Below are positions 9,499 through 17,595 of a DNA stretch of 49,707 nt, in pieces (position 1 is the stretch's first letter; each line of letters begins with the position of its first letter). Made by a program: the position numbers and the translations under genes. The notes beneath the pieces are model-generated. The model had not been told where the DNA came from and searched no databases. It saw only the letters and a list, made by a program, of their open reading frames with translations. This stretch comes from Candidatus Poribacteria bacterium (GTDB taxonomy: Bacteria; Poribacteria; WGA-4E; WGA-3G): positions 1-49,707 of the forward strand of contig RKRR01000007.1 of the NCBI GenBank assembly GCA_007571305.1, in the 5' to 3' direction.

Positions 9499-9508
9499 GT
9501 GATATAAT
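9480..9508 (+). promoter_or_regulatory. Consensus sigma70 promoter of the RRM gene
   Basis: TTGACA (9480-9485), a 17-base spacer and TATAAT (9503-9508) match consensus exactly. Transcription would start near 9515, giving a leader of about 355 bases to the RRM gene. Confidence 0.65.
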
Positions 9509-9514
9509 TTTATT

Positions 9515-9872
9515 CGTAAATTTATTAAGGGAAATGTGGATAGTGTCCGCTGGCAAAGTTACGAGTAGTGTTTTGACAGTTTTACGGTTTGGAACCGAAA
9601 CATGCTCATTGTAAGTGTGACGAGGCTTCCAACAAGAGATTGATGAGAGTTACTTTTTCCCAATCTTTGCATTTTGGACATTGCGTGCAATGTCCGCCTA
9701 CGCTTGCTGCCAAATTTCTGCCTTTGAAAATGCTGACAGTGCTCAGTTTTCTCATTTTCCCGTATTTCTATTCCCTATACTGGTTTTTTGAGAGACACGG
9801 TTCGCGTGAATGTACCAGTTGTCCTCGTGAGACTGGATTAAGGGACATATAATTTCTAAAAGGAGAAGCGAG
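9515..9872 (+). other. Long untranslated leader of the RRM gene
   Basis: No convincing gene lies here. A small open frame at 9589-9852 has poor start context and no recognisable motif. The stretch contains a perfect palindrome, GGACATTGC-GT-GCAATGTCC, at 9676-9695, which would form a stable RNA hairpin. Long structured leaders are known for cold-regulated RNA-binding proteins, so post-transcriptional control is possible but not shown. Confidence 0.35.
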
Positions 9873-10163
9873 ATGAATATCTACGTTGGCAACGTGCCTT
9901 ATGCGGCCACGGAAACCGACCTTGAAGAACTCTTTCAGGAGTATGGTCCGGTTGCTACTGCTACGATTATCCGTGACCGGTACGATGGTCGCTCCAAAGG
10001 GTTTGGCTTCGTTGAGATGGAAAACCAAGAGGACGGCGAGCGAGCGATAGAAGCGTTGGATGGCCAAGACATGATGGGACGTCCGCTGAAAGTCAACCCC
10101 GCGCGCCCTCGTGAGCAACGCCGCGAGCCCCGCCGGTATGACGATATGAACAGAGACAATTAG
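9873..10163 (+). CDS. RRM-domain RNA-binding protein
   Basis: Small single-domain RNA-binding protein of 96 residues, like the cyanobacterial Rbp and other bacterial RRM proteins. RNP2 is IYVGNV near the N-terminus and RNP1 is KGFGFVEM around residues 48-55, with aromatic residues in place for stacking on RNA bases. The C-terminal tail is rich in Arg, Pro, Glu and Asp (PREQRREPRR). AAAGGAG precedes the ATG by about eight bases. The consensus promoter with an overlapping dyad and the long leader suggest strong, regulated expression. It probably acts as an RNA chaperone; targets are unknown. Confidence 0.92.
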   Translation: MNIYVGNVPYAATETDLEELFQEYGPVATATIIRDRYDGRSKGFGFVEMENQEDGERAIEALDGQDMMGRPLKVNPARPREQRREPRRYDDMNRDN

Positions 10164-10409
10164 TCTGCTTTGTAAAAATTTCAATGCAGTTCCAATTATA
10201 TAAAAATTGGAATTAGGTTGAAAAAGCGACGTGACGGGATAGCAACTACTGTTGTGCGTCCCGATGTGCTGATAAATTTTGCCCCGGCTTTGGGATTTGT
10301 TTTTCTAAACGAGTCTCGAACTGGGGTTTATCTGTTTAAATTGATGTAGGACGGGTTGGAGATACAGCGATGTGTGTCGCGCCCTCATCCCGCCCTGCGC
10401 TAAAATTGC

Positions 10410-11180
10410 TTAGTATTCTTTCCGCTTGAGGGTGCCCCAGGTTACTGCGATTTTTCCCGCGGGTTCTACTGCAACCCCTAAGGCCATCAAGCCATTATTC
10501 ATAACATCAGCAATGTCGTCATCCGTCAACGGTGAATGGAAAAGACCGACTTCGTCCATTGCCCCTGTGAACCAATTGCCGTTCGGATCCCAAACACCAC
10601 ATCCACCGATGTTCACGTTGAAATCCGATCTACCGTGATTGGACCACCTTCCGTTTACTGTCGTCGCATCACCATCAACATAGACCTTTGTGAATTCCCC
10701 GGAGGCCACAGCAGCGACATGGTGCCACTCACCCGGTGGGTGCTCATACGGATGATTATTACTACCAGCTGTGGGAGTCCATAGCGCAACGGTACCAGGA
10801 TTAATAAAACCGAATTCCGGTGAATCGTTCTGTCCTATCAATCCGATGCGATTCTCGGTGATAGTGCCCGGTTTTATCCATGCAACAACCGTGAATTCCT
10901 TCTTACCGTTAAGAAGTTTTTTGTTTGTGTTGACACAACTGCCATCAAAAGCTAAAGCACTTCCAAATCGGCCATCCACCCAAATCGGTGCGTTGACAAC
11001 CGTTCCATGGTTATTGTTTCCTGAGGAGTCCATCACTGTGCTCCCGCCTGCTTCGTCGAACAGCCAGATACCGACAACACTGCTCGGGTCAATCGCAGCA
11101 CTACTACTGTTCACCGTAACGAGACTGATCGCTATCAGCCCTAAACTAAACAGGATAAATGTTAAAGCGTTAAATTTCAT
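10410..11180 (-). CDS. Secreted LamG-domain protein with TWGTLKR tail
   Basis: 256-residue exported protein. The N-terminus MKFNALTFILFSLGLIAISLVTVNSSSA is a signal peptide. A LamG/concanavalin A-like jelly roll follows: VVGIWLFDEAGGSTVMDSSGNNNHG, FGSALAFDG, FTVVAWIKPG, WHHVAAVASG, KVYVDG and MDEVGLFHSPLTDDDI, the usual strand order of LamG family 3. The last residues are GKIAVTWGTLKRKEY, the same tail as the proteins at 223, 1038 and 16880 although the domain differs. A putative promoter lies about 185-210 bases upstream, within a long inverted repeat. Ligand unknown; carbohydrate or matrix binding is inferred from the fold. Confidence 0.85.
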   Translation of the reverse strand: MKFNALTFILFSLGLIAISLVTVNSSSAAIDPSSVVGIWLFDEAGGSTVMDSSGNNNHGTVVNAPIWVDGRFGSALAFDGSCVNTNKKLLNGKKEFTVVAWIKPGTITENRIGLIGQNDSPEFGFINPGTVALWTPTAGSNNHPYEHPPGEWHHVAAVASGEFTKVYVDGDATTVNGRWSNHGRSDFNVNIGGCGVWDPNGNWFTGAMDEVGLFHSPLTDDDIADVMNNGLMALGVAVEPAGKIAVTWGTLKRKEY

Positions 11181-11351
11181 TTGAATCCTCTCACTTTCTT
11201 TAGAGATTTGCCGCGCCGCAGCGCGAACTGTTTCGTGGCACTACTCCACTATCTGTGCATGTTAATTACCGAATACTCCGCACAACATAGAAATTCGATG
11301 TTAGATATATTTTGACATATTTTGCATTAAAATGCAAGTTTTTTTCTGAAT

Positions 11352-11401
11352 ACACCTGTTTTCCGTTATAGTATATATTACGGTGATTCTCAAACAGGTG
11401 T
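11352..11401. repeat. 50-bp inverted repeat enclosing a putative promoter
   Basis: ACACCTGTTT (11352-11361) faces AAACAGGTGT (11392-11401), a perfect ten-base inverted repeat. The intervening segment is itself nearly palindromic (CCGTTATAG against ATTACGG). It lies upstream of the LamG gene and downstream of trpS, both on the minus strand. It could be an operator, a cruciform or a short mobile-element remnant. Confidence 0.5.
11365..11393 (-). promoter_or_regulatory. Putative promoter of the LamG gene
   Basis: On the minus strand TTGAGA (11393-11388) and TATAAC (11370-11365) are separated by 17 bases. It sits entirely inside the 11352-11401 inverted repeat. Confidence 0.35.
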
Positions 11402-11471
11402 TCATTTCGCGGCACGGACACTTGAGTCAGCGAGCTGGCTGCAGTGATGAACTTCCTGTAAATTCCTGATT

Positions 11472-12476
11472 CTACTGGGCTCCCACGCTTACCCCAACTG
11501 CTTTGCGGACCTTCGCCAGAATCGGTGCCGCGATATCCCGTGCTTTTTCCGCACCTTTTTCAAGTATTTTATTTATCTCATCAGGATTGCCCATTAACGC
11601 ATTATACCGATCGCGTTGTTCGGAAAAGGTGGTCTCCAACAACGCAACCAATTCTTTTTTCATCTCTCCGTAGGCGAGTCCACCCTTGAGATAAAGTTCC
11701 CGCTTCGCAGCAACGGCATCTGTGGCCGCGAGATGACGATAGATAGCAAAGATATTGCATTCATCCGGGTCTTTCGGATCCTCTGGACGTTTGGAATCGG
11801 TTACAATGCGCATGACAGGTTTGCGCACTTGGTTAGAAGGTGCGAAGATTGGGATGACGTTGTTATAACTTTTACTCATTTTTCTACCATCAATTCCCGG
11901 AATAGTCATAACCTCTTCCCGAATGACGGCTTCTGGAATTGTTAAGACATCTCCATAATTCGCGTTGAAGGTCAGCGCGATATCGCGGGTAATTTCAAGA
12001 TGTTGTTGCTGGTCGAGTCCAACTGGCACAACATGTGTTCCAAAGAGCAAAATATCTGCTGCCATCAGAACCGGATAAGTGAAGAGTCCTACGTTAATGT
12101 TTTTATCCTCTTCACGCCCCTCGGCGATATTGTCATCAACAATTGCCTTGTAGGCGTGTGCGCGGTTGAGCAAACCTTTGGCTGTGAAACATGACAACAC
12201 CCACGCCAACTCAAACACCTCTGGAATATCAGATTGGCGATAGATAATTTCCTCATCTGGATTTAATCCGAGTGCTAACCACGTCGCTGCCGCCTGATAA
12301 GTCAGGTTCGCCAACTGTTCTCGATCCCTAACTGTGGTCAGGGCATGGTAGTCGGGTATAAAATAGAGGGCTTGAAACTTTTCCGCAAGTTCCAACGACG
12401 GTTTAAGCATACCGAGATAGTTGCCGATATGCGGGGATCCTGAAGGCTTAAGTCCCGTTAAAGCAATCTGTTTCAA
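11472..12476 (-). CDS. trpS: Tryptophanyl-tRNA synthetase
   Basis: Class I synthetase that charges tRNA-Trp; 334 residues, normal for the bacterial enzyme. The HIGH-type motif is PHIGNYLG near residue 15 and the KMSKS loop is present exactly (GRKMSKSYNN). GLDQQQHLEITRDIA and the tryptophan-pocket region around FIPDYHALT are typical. It lies 58 bases downstream of the SAM-hydrolase gene on the same strand, and a GGAGG-type site precedes its ATG. It may be the last gene of a three-gene unit with the sugar isomerase and SAM hydrolase. No T-box or trp leader is visible in the short gap. Confidence 0.96.
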   Translation of the reverse strand: MKQIALTGLKPSGSPHIGNYLGMLKPSLELAEKFQALYFIPDYHALTTVRDREQLANLTYQAAATWLALGLNPDEEIIYRQSDIPEVFELAWVLSCFTAKGLLNRAHAYKAIVDDNIAEGREEDKNINVGLFTYPVLMAADILLFGTHVVPVGLDQQQHLEITRDIALTFNANYGDVLTIPEAVIREEVMTIPGIDGRKMSKSYNNVIPIFAPSNQVRKPVMRIVTDSKRPEDPKDPDECNIFAIYRHLAATDAVAAKRELYLKGGLAYGEMKKELVALLETTFSEQRDRYNALMGNPDEINKILEKGAEKARDIAAPILAKVRKAVGVSVGAQ

Positions 12477-12534
12477 TTTTTTCCATCCTCCTTTGCGAGT
12501 TTTATTTCATTATAATCCGTTTGGGCTTATATAT

Positions 12535-13365
12535 TCAATCAAACCTCTGAACCACGACGGGATCACCCCACTTGATTCCCAAACCTTCTTTGGCGTTTCC
12601 AGCATTTATAGCGATTTCTAACAGCCCAGAGCTCCCGATAATTGCCAAGGGCTTGCCGATGCCAGATTCAGCGTAGGCACGGTTGAATCGCTGTAGTCTG
12701 ACGCTTCCAACTCTGATTTCATAAGTGGATGTTCCTCCAGTAGACGCACTTTTTAAGCGAGCAATTGCAGTTTCCGATATATTCGTTATCGCATTCCCAA
12801 ACCTGTCAATCTTAACAATTTGCCCTGTCAGAGTACCATCTGTCAGTTCCGGCACTTGAATAGGTAGTTGAACGAGGGTTTGCACCGGCGGCCCGATGTC
12901 ATCAAGTGACACACCGAGCGACAGGTGCGCCGCGACGGGTGAAAAAATATCCCTACCGTGGAATGTGTTGCTGACTTCTGGTAGAAAGTACGCACTGTTT
13001 TGAATCGCTACAGAATCTATGGGTTGTCCGCCTTCATTTTTAACGCTTTGCAACAGGTAACTCAGCACGCCATTGTCGGGACAGACGAAGAATGCGCCGC
13101 CTGTGCGGCTGACGATTGCCCGTCGATCGCTTCCTACACCCGGATCAACGACGATGATATGAATCGTTCCTTTTGGAAAGTAACTGTGCGCCGCACCAAT
13201 TGAGAAAGCCGCTTCGTAGATATCTTGCGGTGGAATGGCATGTGTGAGGTCAACAATCTGGACATTCGGATTAATACGAAGGATGACCCCTTTCATGATT
13301 CCCACATAAGCATCACTTGTGCCGAAATCGGTTGTTAACGTAATGATACGAGGAGAGGCATTCAT
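12535..13365 (-). CDS. SAM hydroxide adenosyltransferase (DUF62 family)
   Basis: 276-residue member of the S-adenosylmethionine hydroxide adenosyltransferase family, related to fluorinase and chlorinase. Members typically hydrolyse SAM to adenosine and methionine. Signature pieces are ITLTTDFGTSDAYVG at the N-terminus, VDLTHAIPPQDI, VVDPGVGSDRR and PDNGVLSYL; the C-terminal domain has DRFGNAITNI. No halogenase loop is evident, so hydrolysis is the likelier activity. It begins three bases after the stop codon of the isomerase gene, so the two are almost certainly co-transcribed. Why these genes are paired is unknown. Confidence 0.9.
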   Translation of the reverse strand: MNASPRIITLTTDFGTSDAYVGIMKGVILRINPNVQIVDLTHAIPPQDIYEAAFSIGAAHSYFPKGTIHIIVVDPGVGSDRRAIVSRTGGAFFVCPDNGVLSYLLQSVKNEGGQPIDSVAIQNSAYFLPEVSNTFHGRDIFSPVAAHLSLGVSLDDIGPPVQTLVQLPIQVPELTDGTLTGQIVKIDRFGNAITNISETAIARLKSASTGGTSTYEIRVGSVRLQRFNRAYAESGIGKPLAIIGSSGLLEIAINAGNAKEGLGIKWGDPVVVQRFD

Positions 13366-13368
13366 TGA

Positions 13369-14169
13369 TTATAGGTTCGCTTGCATCCAAGTAAAACTTT
13401 TTCTTTGACCTGTGCCGTCATTTTCCCTACCTTCATATTCGCAGCACCAGACACCATCATAGCCGACTTCCTGCAGACAGCGAATCGCTTTTGCGAGATC
13501 TATTTCACCTTCACCGAGTGCTTCGCCGCGGTAATCTCCACGGGAACCCGTCCCATCTTTCAGGTGCGTGTGCAATGTATAAGGCGCGACGATCTCGTAA
13601 TATCTGCCCACGGTTTCCAAATCGTGCCCCGCCCAACGATAATTCATCGTGTCCATATTCGCACCGACATATTTGGAACCGACACGTTCGAAGAGTTCCA
13701 CCTGCAAATCACCATCATTTGTAACGATACCGTGGTTGTCCACAGCCAAGTAGACCTCGTCACGTTCGGCGAATTCAAGGCATCGTGTCAGGCAGCCCGC
13801 CATTGCCTCAACCCATCGGTTTTCTGGGACAGCATCTTTTGCGGCACCCCCTTCAGTGCGGAGAACTGAGGTGCCGAGGCATCTCGCAAGTCCTGCAATG
13901 CGTTCCATCCGTTCCACTTGAGATTGAATAGCCTCCTCTTCCAACACGACGAAATCATTTCCCGCCGCGAGTGCGGAGACTCGTAGACCGTAACCTTCAA
14001 CCTGTGCCCTCACAGTTTCTGCGTTTTGTTCAGGATTCGCGACATCTGCGTTCCATACATCGCTAATCTGGAGTTCAACGTAGCCGAACCCTGTGTCACT
14101 CGTGAACTTCAGGAAATCGTCAAGTGACTTGCTTGCGTAGTTATAATGAATAAGTCCTAATTTTGGCAT
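13369..14169 (-). CDS. Sugar phosphate isomerase/epimerase, TIM-barrel (AP endonuclease 2 family)
   Basis: 266-residue TIM-barrel protein of the xylose isomerase-like/AP endonuclease 2 family, whose members isomerise or epimerise sugars or related polyols with a divalent metal. Typical elements are GYVELQISDVW, the AVDNHG strand, GANMDTMNY, HTHLKD and WCCEYEGRE, with Glu, Asp and His residues at strand ends as metal ligands. The start is set at ATG 14169 because AAAGGAG lies just upstream; the open frame reaches 14208. Substrate cannot be predicted. It is first in the run leading to the SAM hydrolase and trpS. Confidence 0.85.
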   Translation of the reverse strand: MPKLGLIHYNYASKSLDDFLKFTSDTGFGYVELQISDVWNADVANPEQNAETVRAQVEGYGLRVSALAAGNDFVVLEEEAIQSQVERMERIAGLARCLGTSVLRTEGGAAKDAVPENRWVEAMAGCLTRCLEFAERDEVYLAVDNHGIVTNDGDLQVELFERVGSKYVGANMDTMNYRWAGHDLETVGRYYEIVAPYTLHTHLKDGTGSRGDYRGEALGEGEIDLAKAIRCLQEVGYDGVWCCEYEGRENDGTGQRKSFTWMQANL

Positions 14170-14239
14170 AAATTTTTCTACTCCTTTTTGAGTCCGTAGA
14201 CTCCACAAAAGCAGTTACAAACTGCTCTTAATATGTGTA

Positions 14240-14276
14240 TCCAACTGCTGACCGCTGATGGTTTATGACTGCTGAC
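14240..14276. repeat. CTGACNGCTGA-type dispersed short repeat
   Basis: The segment reads as imperfect iterations of CTGCTGACCGCTGATGG and GACTGCTGACAACG. Related strings occur at 22190-22285, 21222-21262, 24245-24290 and near 38516-38555, some inside reading frames. Confidence 0.45.
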
Positions 14277-14289
14277 AACGAAAAAAGAC

Positions 14290-14318
14290 TTGCATTTTTA
14301 AGGTTACCGTGCTATAAT
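14290..14318 (+). promoter_or_regulatory. Putative promoter of mqnE-mqnA-Fur operon
   Basis: TTGCAT (14290-14295) and TATAAT (14313-14318) with a 17-base spacer. Transcription would start near 14325, about 97 bases before mqnE. Confidence 0.6.
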
Positions 14319-14421
14319 ACCTTTACTAAGAAGCACGTGTCAAGCAATTTCTCACTTCCTATAGCAAGTTTTGGCTTGCAGACTTCACCTGAAAATGAGA
14401 ACCGATTAGGATAAAGGAATA

Positions 14422-15558
14422 ATGGAGAACTACAGTCGCTTTACGGATCCTAAGTTGCCTGAAATCTACGAGAAGGTCAAAACAAAACAACGACTCTCCT
14501 TTGAGGAGGGGGTCGCGCTTTATGAAAGCCCGGATATTACAGGGGTTGGATTTATTGCGAATCATGCTCGTGAACGTCTAAATGGAAACGTCGCTTACTA
14601 TAATATCAACCAGCATATTGATTATTCAAATGTTTGTATTTTACACGCTCGGTGTCATTTTTGTGCCTTTGCCCGAAAAAATATGCAAACCGAAGGGGCG
14701 TGGGAAATGAGTGTTGATGAATTTTTAGACAAGGCGATGTATTCTATAGAGCAGGGATGCACTGAGATTCATAGTGTTGGTGGGTTACATCCTAAACTGC
14801 CTTTCAATTACTATGTAGACATCATCCGTGGACTCAAGGAACGGATGCCACAAGTCCACCTCAAATTCTTCACCGCTGTTGAAATTCATCACTTTTCACG
14901 GATCTTCAAAATGTCAATAGAAGATATTTTGACGGAATTGCGGGATGCGGGTTTGGATTCGTTGCCCGGAGGCGGTGCTGAAATATTTGCGGAAGAAACA
15001 CGCGAGAAGATTTGTCCAGGGAAATTGAGTGCGGAAGGATGGCTGGAAGTTCACGACATCGCACATCGTCTCGGTATTTCCACAAACGCAACGATGCTTT
15101 ACGGACACCTTGAGACAAATGAGGATAGAGTAGATCATCTCATTCGGTTGCGGGAGCAACAGGACAAATCCGGTGGTTTCGTGACGTTCATTCCACTTGC
15201 GTTTCATCCGCTCAACACTCGCATGGCGTATCTACCATCGACAACGGGCTTGACCGATCTCCGGAACATCGCTGTTGCCCGTCTGATGCTCGATAACTTG
15301 CCGCATATTAAAGTCTACTGGATTATGACAGGCTTGAAAACCGCACAAGTCGCACTCCGTTTCGGAGCTGATGATATTGATGGCACTGTAACCGAGGAAA
15401 AAATTACGCACATGGCGGGAGCGGACACGCCAGAGGCTGTTTCCGTTTCGGCACTCATACACCTCATTGAGGAGGCAGGCTTCGTGCCTGTTGAACGTGA
15501 TACGCTTTACAATGAGATCATTCGAGAGGGGAATCGGTGGTACAGAAAAGCCGCTTGA
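14422..15558 (+). CDS. mqnE: Aminofutalosine synthase
   Basis: Radical SAM enzyme that joins the mqnA product to SAM to form aminofutalosine, early in the futalosine route to menaquinone. 378 residues, normal length. Family hallmarks are VAYYNINQHIDYSNVC, GCTEIHSVGGLHP, LPGGGAEIFAEETREKICPGK, TNATMLYGH and FIPLAFHPLNT. The cluster-binding motif reads CILHARCHFC, that is CX5CX2C, instead of the usual CX3CX2C; all three cysteines are present. AAGGA precedes the ATG. It overlaps mqnA by 22 bases, so the two are translationally coupled. Confidence 0.93.
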   Translation: MENYSRFTDPKLPEIYEKVKTKQRLSFEEGVALYESPDITGVGFIANHARERLNGNVAYYNINQHIDYSNVCILHARCHFCAFARKNMQTEGAWEMSVDEFLDKAMYSIEQGCTEIHSVGGLHPKLPFNYYVDIIRGLKERMPQVHLKFFTAVEIHHFSRIFKMSIEDILTELRDAGLDSLPGGGAEIFAEETREKICPGKLSAEGWLEVHDIAHRLGISTNATMLYGHLETNEDRVDHLIRLREQQDKSGGFVTFIPLAFHPLNTRMAYLPSTTGLTDLRNIAVARLMLDNLPHIKVYWIMTGLKTAQVALRFGADDIDGTVTEEKITHMAGADTPEAVSVSALIHLIEEAGFVPVERDTLYNEIIREGNRWYRKAA

Positions 15559-16376
15559 GAGTTGGCGCAGTCTCGTTCCTGAACACCAAACCGCTTATTT
15601 ATCCGCTATTGAAAGAGGAAATCCAAACAGATATTGAACTCAGTGTCGATGTTCCCAGTCGTCTTGCGTTGCTCTTAAGTAGAGGTGAAATTGAGGTCGG
15701 ACTGATTTCAATTATCGAATATTTTCGAGCGAGTCCTTCACATACGTCTTACTGTATTTTACCAGATATATCAATCGCATCTCACGGGAGCGTCAAAAGT
15801 ATCCAACTCTTTAGTCGCGTTCCGATTCCAGAGATTCGGCGGATTGGACTTGATGCGAGTTCTCGTTCCTCTATTGTGTTGTTAAAAATTCTGCTCGCTG
15901 AGAAATACCGGATCTCCCCAGCGTTCACAACGTGTAGACCGACAGTAAATCCAAAGACTGTCCTTCAAGATCGCCAAGATCCACCTTTTGATGCAGTCCT
16001 GCTCATCGGAGACGCAGCACTCAGACACCTCAACTCAACTCAGTACAGTATGGACCTCGGTGAGGTGTGGTATAAGTTCACAGGTTTACCCTTCGTTTAT
16101 GCCTGCTGGGTTGCTAGGACAGAAGCACAACTCGGTGATTTACCGGAGGTGCTCCTTGAATCAAAAGCACGTGGTATCGCACGAATCCCGGAAATCGCAC
16201 AGACTGAGGCGCGAAAACTTGGTTTGCCCGAGAAACTCTGCCGCCGTTATTTGCAACAACATATCAAATATGACTTGGATGAACCTGCGATCAAAGGTCT
16301 TGAACTGTATTATAAGTATGCCGTGAAGAACGATCTCGCACCGCCATGTCGTGGTCTGTCTTTTGCGTCTATTTGA
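15537..16376 (+). CDS. mqnA: Chorismate dehydratase
   Basis: First enzyme of the futalosine menaquinone pathway, dehydrating chorismate to 3-enolpyruvylbenzoate. 279 residues with the family start LRVGAVSFLNTKPLIYPL, VDVPSRLALLL, GLISIIEYF, ISPAFTTCRP, AVLLIGDAAL and LPFVYACWVAR. It resembles a periplasmic-binding-protein fold used as an enzyme. The start is GTG 15537, behind GAGAGGGG and inside the end of mqnE. The Fur-family regulator follows 13 bases later. Confidence 0.93.
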   Translation: MVQKSRLRVGAVSFLNTKPLIYPLLKEEIQTDIELSVDVPSRLALLLSRGEIEVGLISIIEYFRASPSHTSYCILPDISIASHGSVKSIQLFSRVPIPEIRRIGLDASSRSSIVLLKILLAEKYRISPAFTTCRPTVNPKTVLQDRQDPPFDAVLLIGDAALRHLNSTQYSMDLGEVWYKFTGLPFVYACWVARTEAQLGDLPEVLLESKARGIARIPEIAQTEARKLGLPEKLCRRYLQQHIKYDLDEPAIKGLELYYKYAVKNDLAPPCRGLSFASI

Positions 16377-16389
16377 AAGGGGACGGAAA

Positions 16390-16890
16390 ATGGAAACTGC
16401 TGAAGAAACTACTCACAATACAGAGTTTGCAAAGCAGTTTGAAGACTATCTCAAAAGTTGTGGACTCCGTTTGACCCAAAAGCGATTGGACATTTTAAAC
16501 CAAGTCTTTGACTATCCCGGACATTTTCAGACTGAAGACCTTTTGGTTCAGATGCGTCGAAACGGTTACCTTGTGTCGCGCCCGACAATCTATAGAACAT
16601 TGCCGCTGCTGGTAAGAAGTGGACTGTTGACAGAATTTATCGATGCACAAAAGAACACTCGCTATGAGAGCATTCATTCACTTCGGGAACATGCACACCT
16701 TATTTGTCTCCGGTGTAACCAGATCGTTGAGTTTAAAGAGCCGCAAATTGATGCTTTGCAGAAATCGGTGTGCGAAGCACACGACTTTAAAGCGGTGCGC
16801 TTCCGTAATGAGATAATCGGCTACTGCTCCGAGTGCCAAGCAGAATTAGAGCCAAGAACACCTGATGAAAACCGCGAAACTACTGCTTAA
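16390..16890 (+). CDS. Fur-family metal- or peroxide-responsive repressor
   Basis: 166-residue winged-helix repressor of the Fur superfamily. ATG 16390 (METAEET) is preferred because AAAGGGGA lies just before it; the frame is open to 16351. The DNA-recognition helix region is SRPTIYRTLPLLVRSGLLTE. Two structural zinc CxxC pairs, Cys106/109 and Cys146/149, are intact, with His101, His103 and His131 as candidate regulatory metal ligands. Whether it senses iron (Fur), zinc (Zur) or peroxide (PerR) cannot be told. Linkage to mqnE, an iron-sulfur enzyme, fits iron or redox control. The last 11 bases overlap the end of the convergent gene at 16880. Confidence 0.9.
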   Translation: METAEETTHNTEFAKQFEDYLKSCGLRLTQKRLDILNQVFDYPGHFQTEDLLVQMRRNGYLVSRPTIYRTLPLLVRSGLLTEFIDAQKNTRYESIHSLREHAHLICLRCNQIVEFKEPQIDALQKSVCEAHDFKAVRFRNEIIGYCSECQAELEPRTPDENRETTA

Positions 16891-17578
16891 GCCGCGCCCA
16901 CGTTGTAGTTAGCAATCCATCGGGATGCACCGGCAAAGTTTTTTCCTCTGCTTTCTCGTAGTCCTCATCCGTAGGTTGATATTCCAGATCACTGGACCAG
17001 CAGAAAACATCGTACTGGACCTGCAGTGAACTTTGCCGTGTCCATATCATCATGACGTTTTCACCGTCCTGTAATTCATTAATCGTGCCAGCATCCTGTC
17101 CAAAATCTCCCGTCTTCTTCCATGTCCATTCGGGAATATTTTCTTCAAAGATGATGTGATTAGGGCGGACAAAGGCAGGTGGGTCCTTTGGGATTTTATC
17201 GCCATCGTCGCCCAAGACCCATAGCCAGTCTGAATGGTTGCTCGGATTAATGACACGTCCAATGAACCGCCAATCTCCTGCTTTTCCACCGGCACGACTG
17301 ATGTCGAAATTGTAGCGTATCCAACCTTTTTTTCCAGCACCAGCGTTCGTGATAATATCCCCGAAGGCACCATCGGCGGGATCTACAGCCTTTTCGCCCT
17401 TACCCAATTTATAAACGTCCGCAGAATCCCTTTCGTCAAAGGCTTCCGCCTCAAACCATATCTGTTCGCCCTTTCCGTTTTTTGAAACCTTGAATTCCTC
17501 CACGGCGAAACTTACAAACGGTTGGAGCAGCAAGATACAGAGGGTTAAACCGAGTGTTACTTGAAATCGCTGAAACAT
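16880..17578 (-). CDS. Secreted protein with TTTWARLKQ tail
   Basis: 232-residue exported protein with a signal peptide (GLTLCILLLQPFVSFAVEE). The mature part begins with a carbohydrate-binding-module-like pattern, EQIWFEAEAFDERD and KGWIRYNFDI, as in CBM6/35-type domains, followed by WTWKKTGDFGQDAGTINELQDGENVMMIWTRQ. The final residues GLLTTTWARLKQ match the shared tail of three other secreted proteins here. AAAAAGGAG precedes the ATG. Its stop codon lies inside the 3' end of the Fur-family gene on the other strand, so the tail is encoded in a convergent overlap. Function unknown; surface glycan binding is inferred. Confidence 0.8.
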   Translation of the reverse strand: MFQRFQVTLGLTLCILLLQPFVSFAVEEFKVSKNGKGEQIWFEAEAFDERDSADVYKLGKGEKAVDPADGAFGDIITNAGAGKKGWIRYNFDISRAGGKAGDWRFIGRVINPSNHSDWLWVLGDDGDKIPKDPPAFVRPNHIIFEENIPEWTWKKTGDFGQDAGTINELQDGENVMMIWTRQSSLQVQYDVFCWSSDLEYQPTDEDYEKAEEKTLPVHPDGLLTTTWARLKQ

Positions 17579-17595
17579 TGTGCATTCTCCTTTTT

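Noticed and set aside
9589..9852. 87-codon open frame in the RRM leader
   Set aside because: No clear ribosome site, odd composition, and it overlaps the region upstream of the RRM start; no motif recognised.
10190..10212. TTCCAATT/AATTGGAA hairpin after the RRM gene as a terminator
   Set aside because: The stem is weak and AT-rich and no T-run follows.
11323..11346. TTGCATT/AATGCAA hairpin followed by Ts
   Set aside because: It would serve a plus-strand gene, but there is none; too short to be confident.
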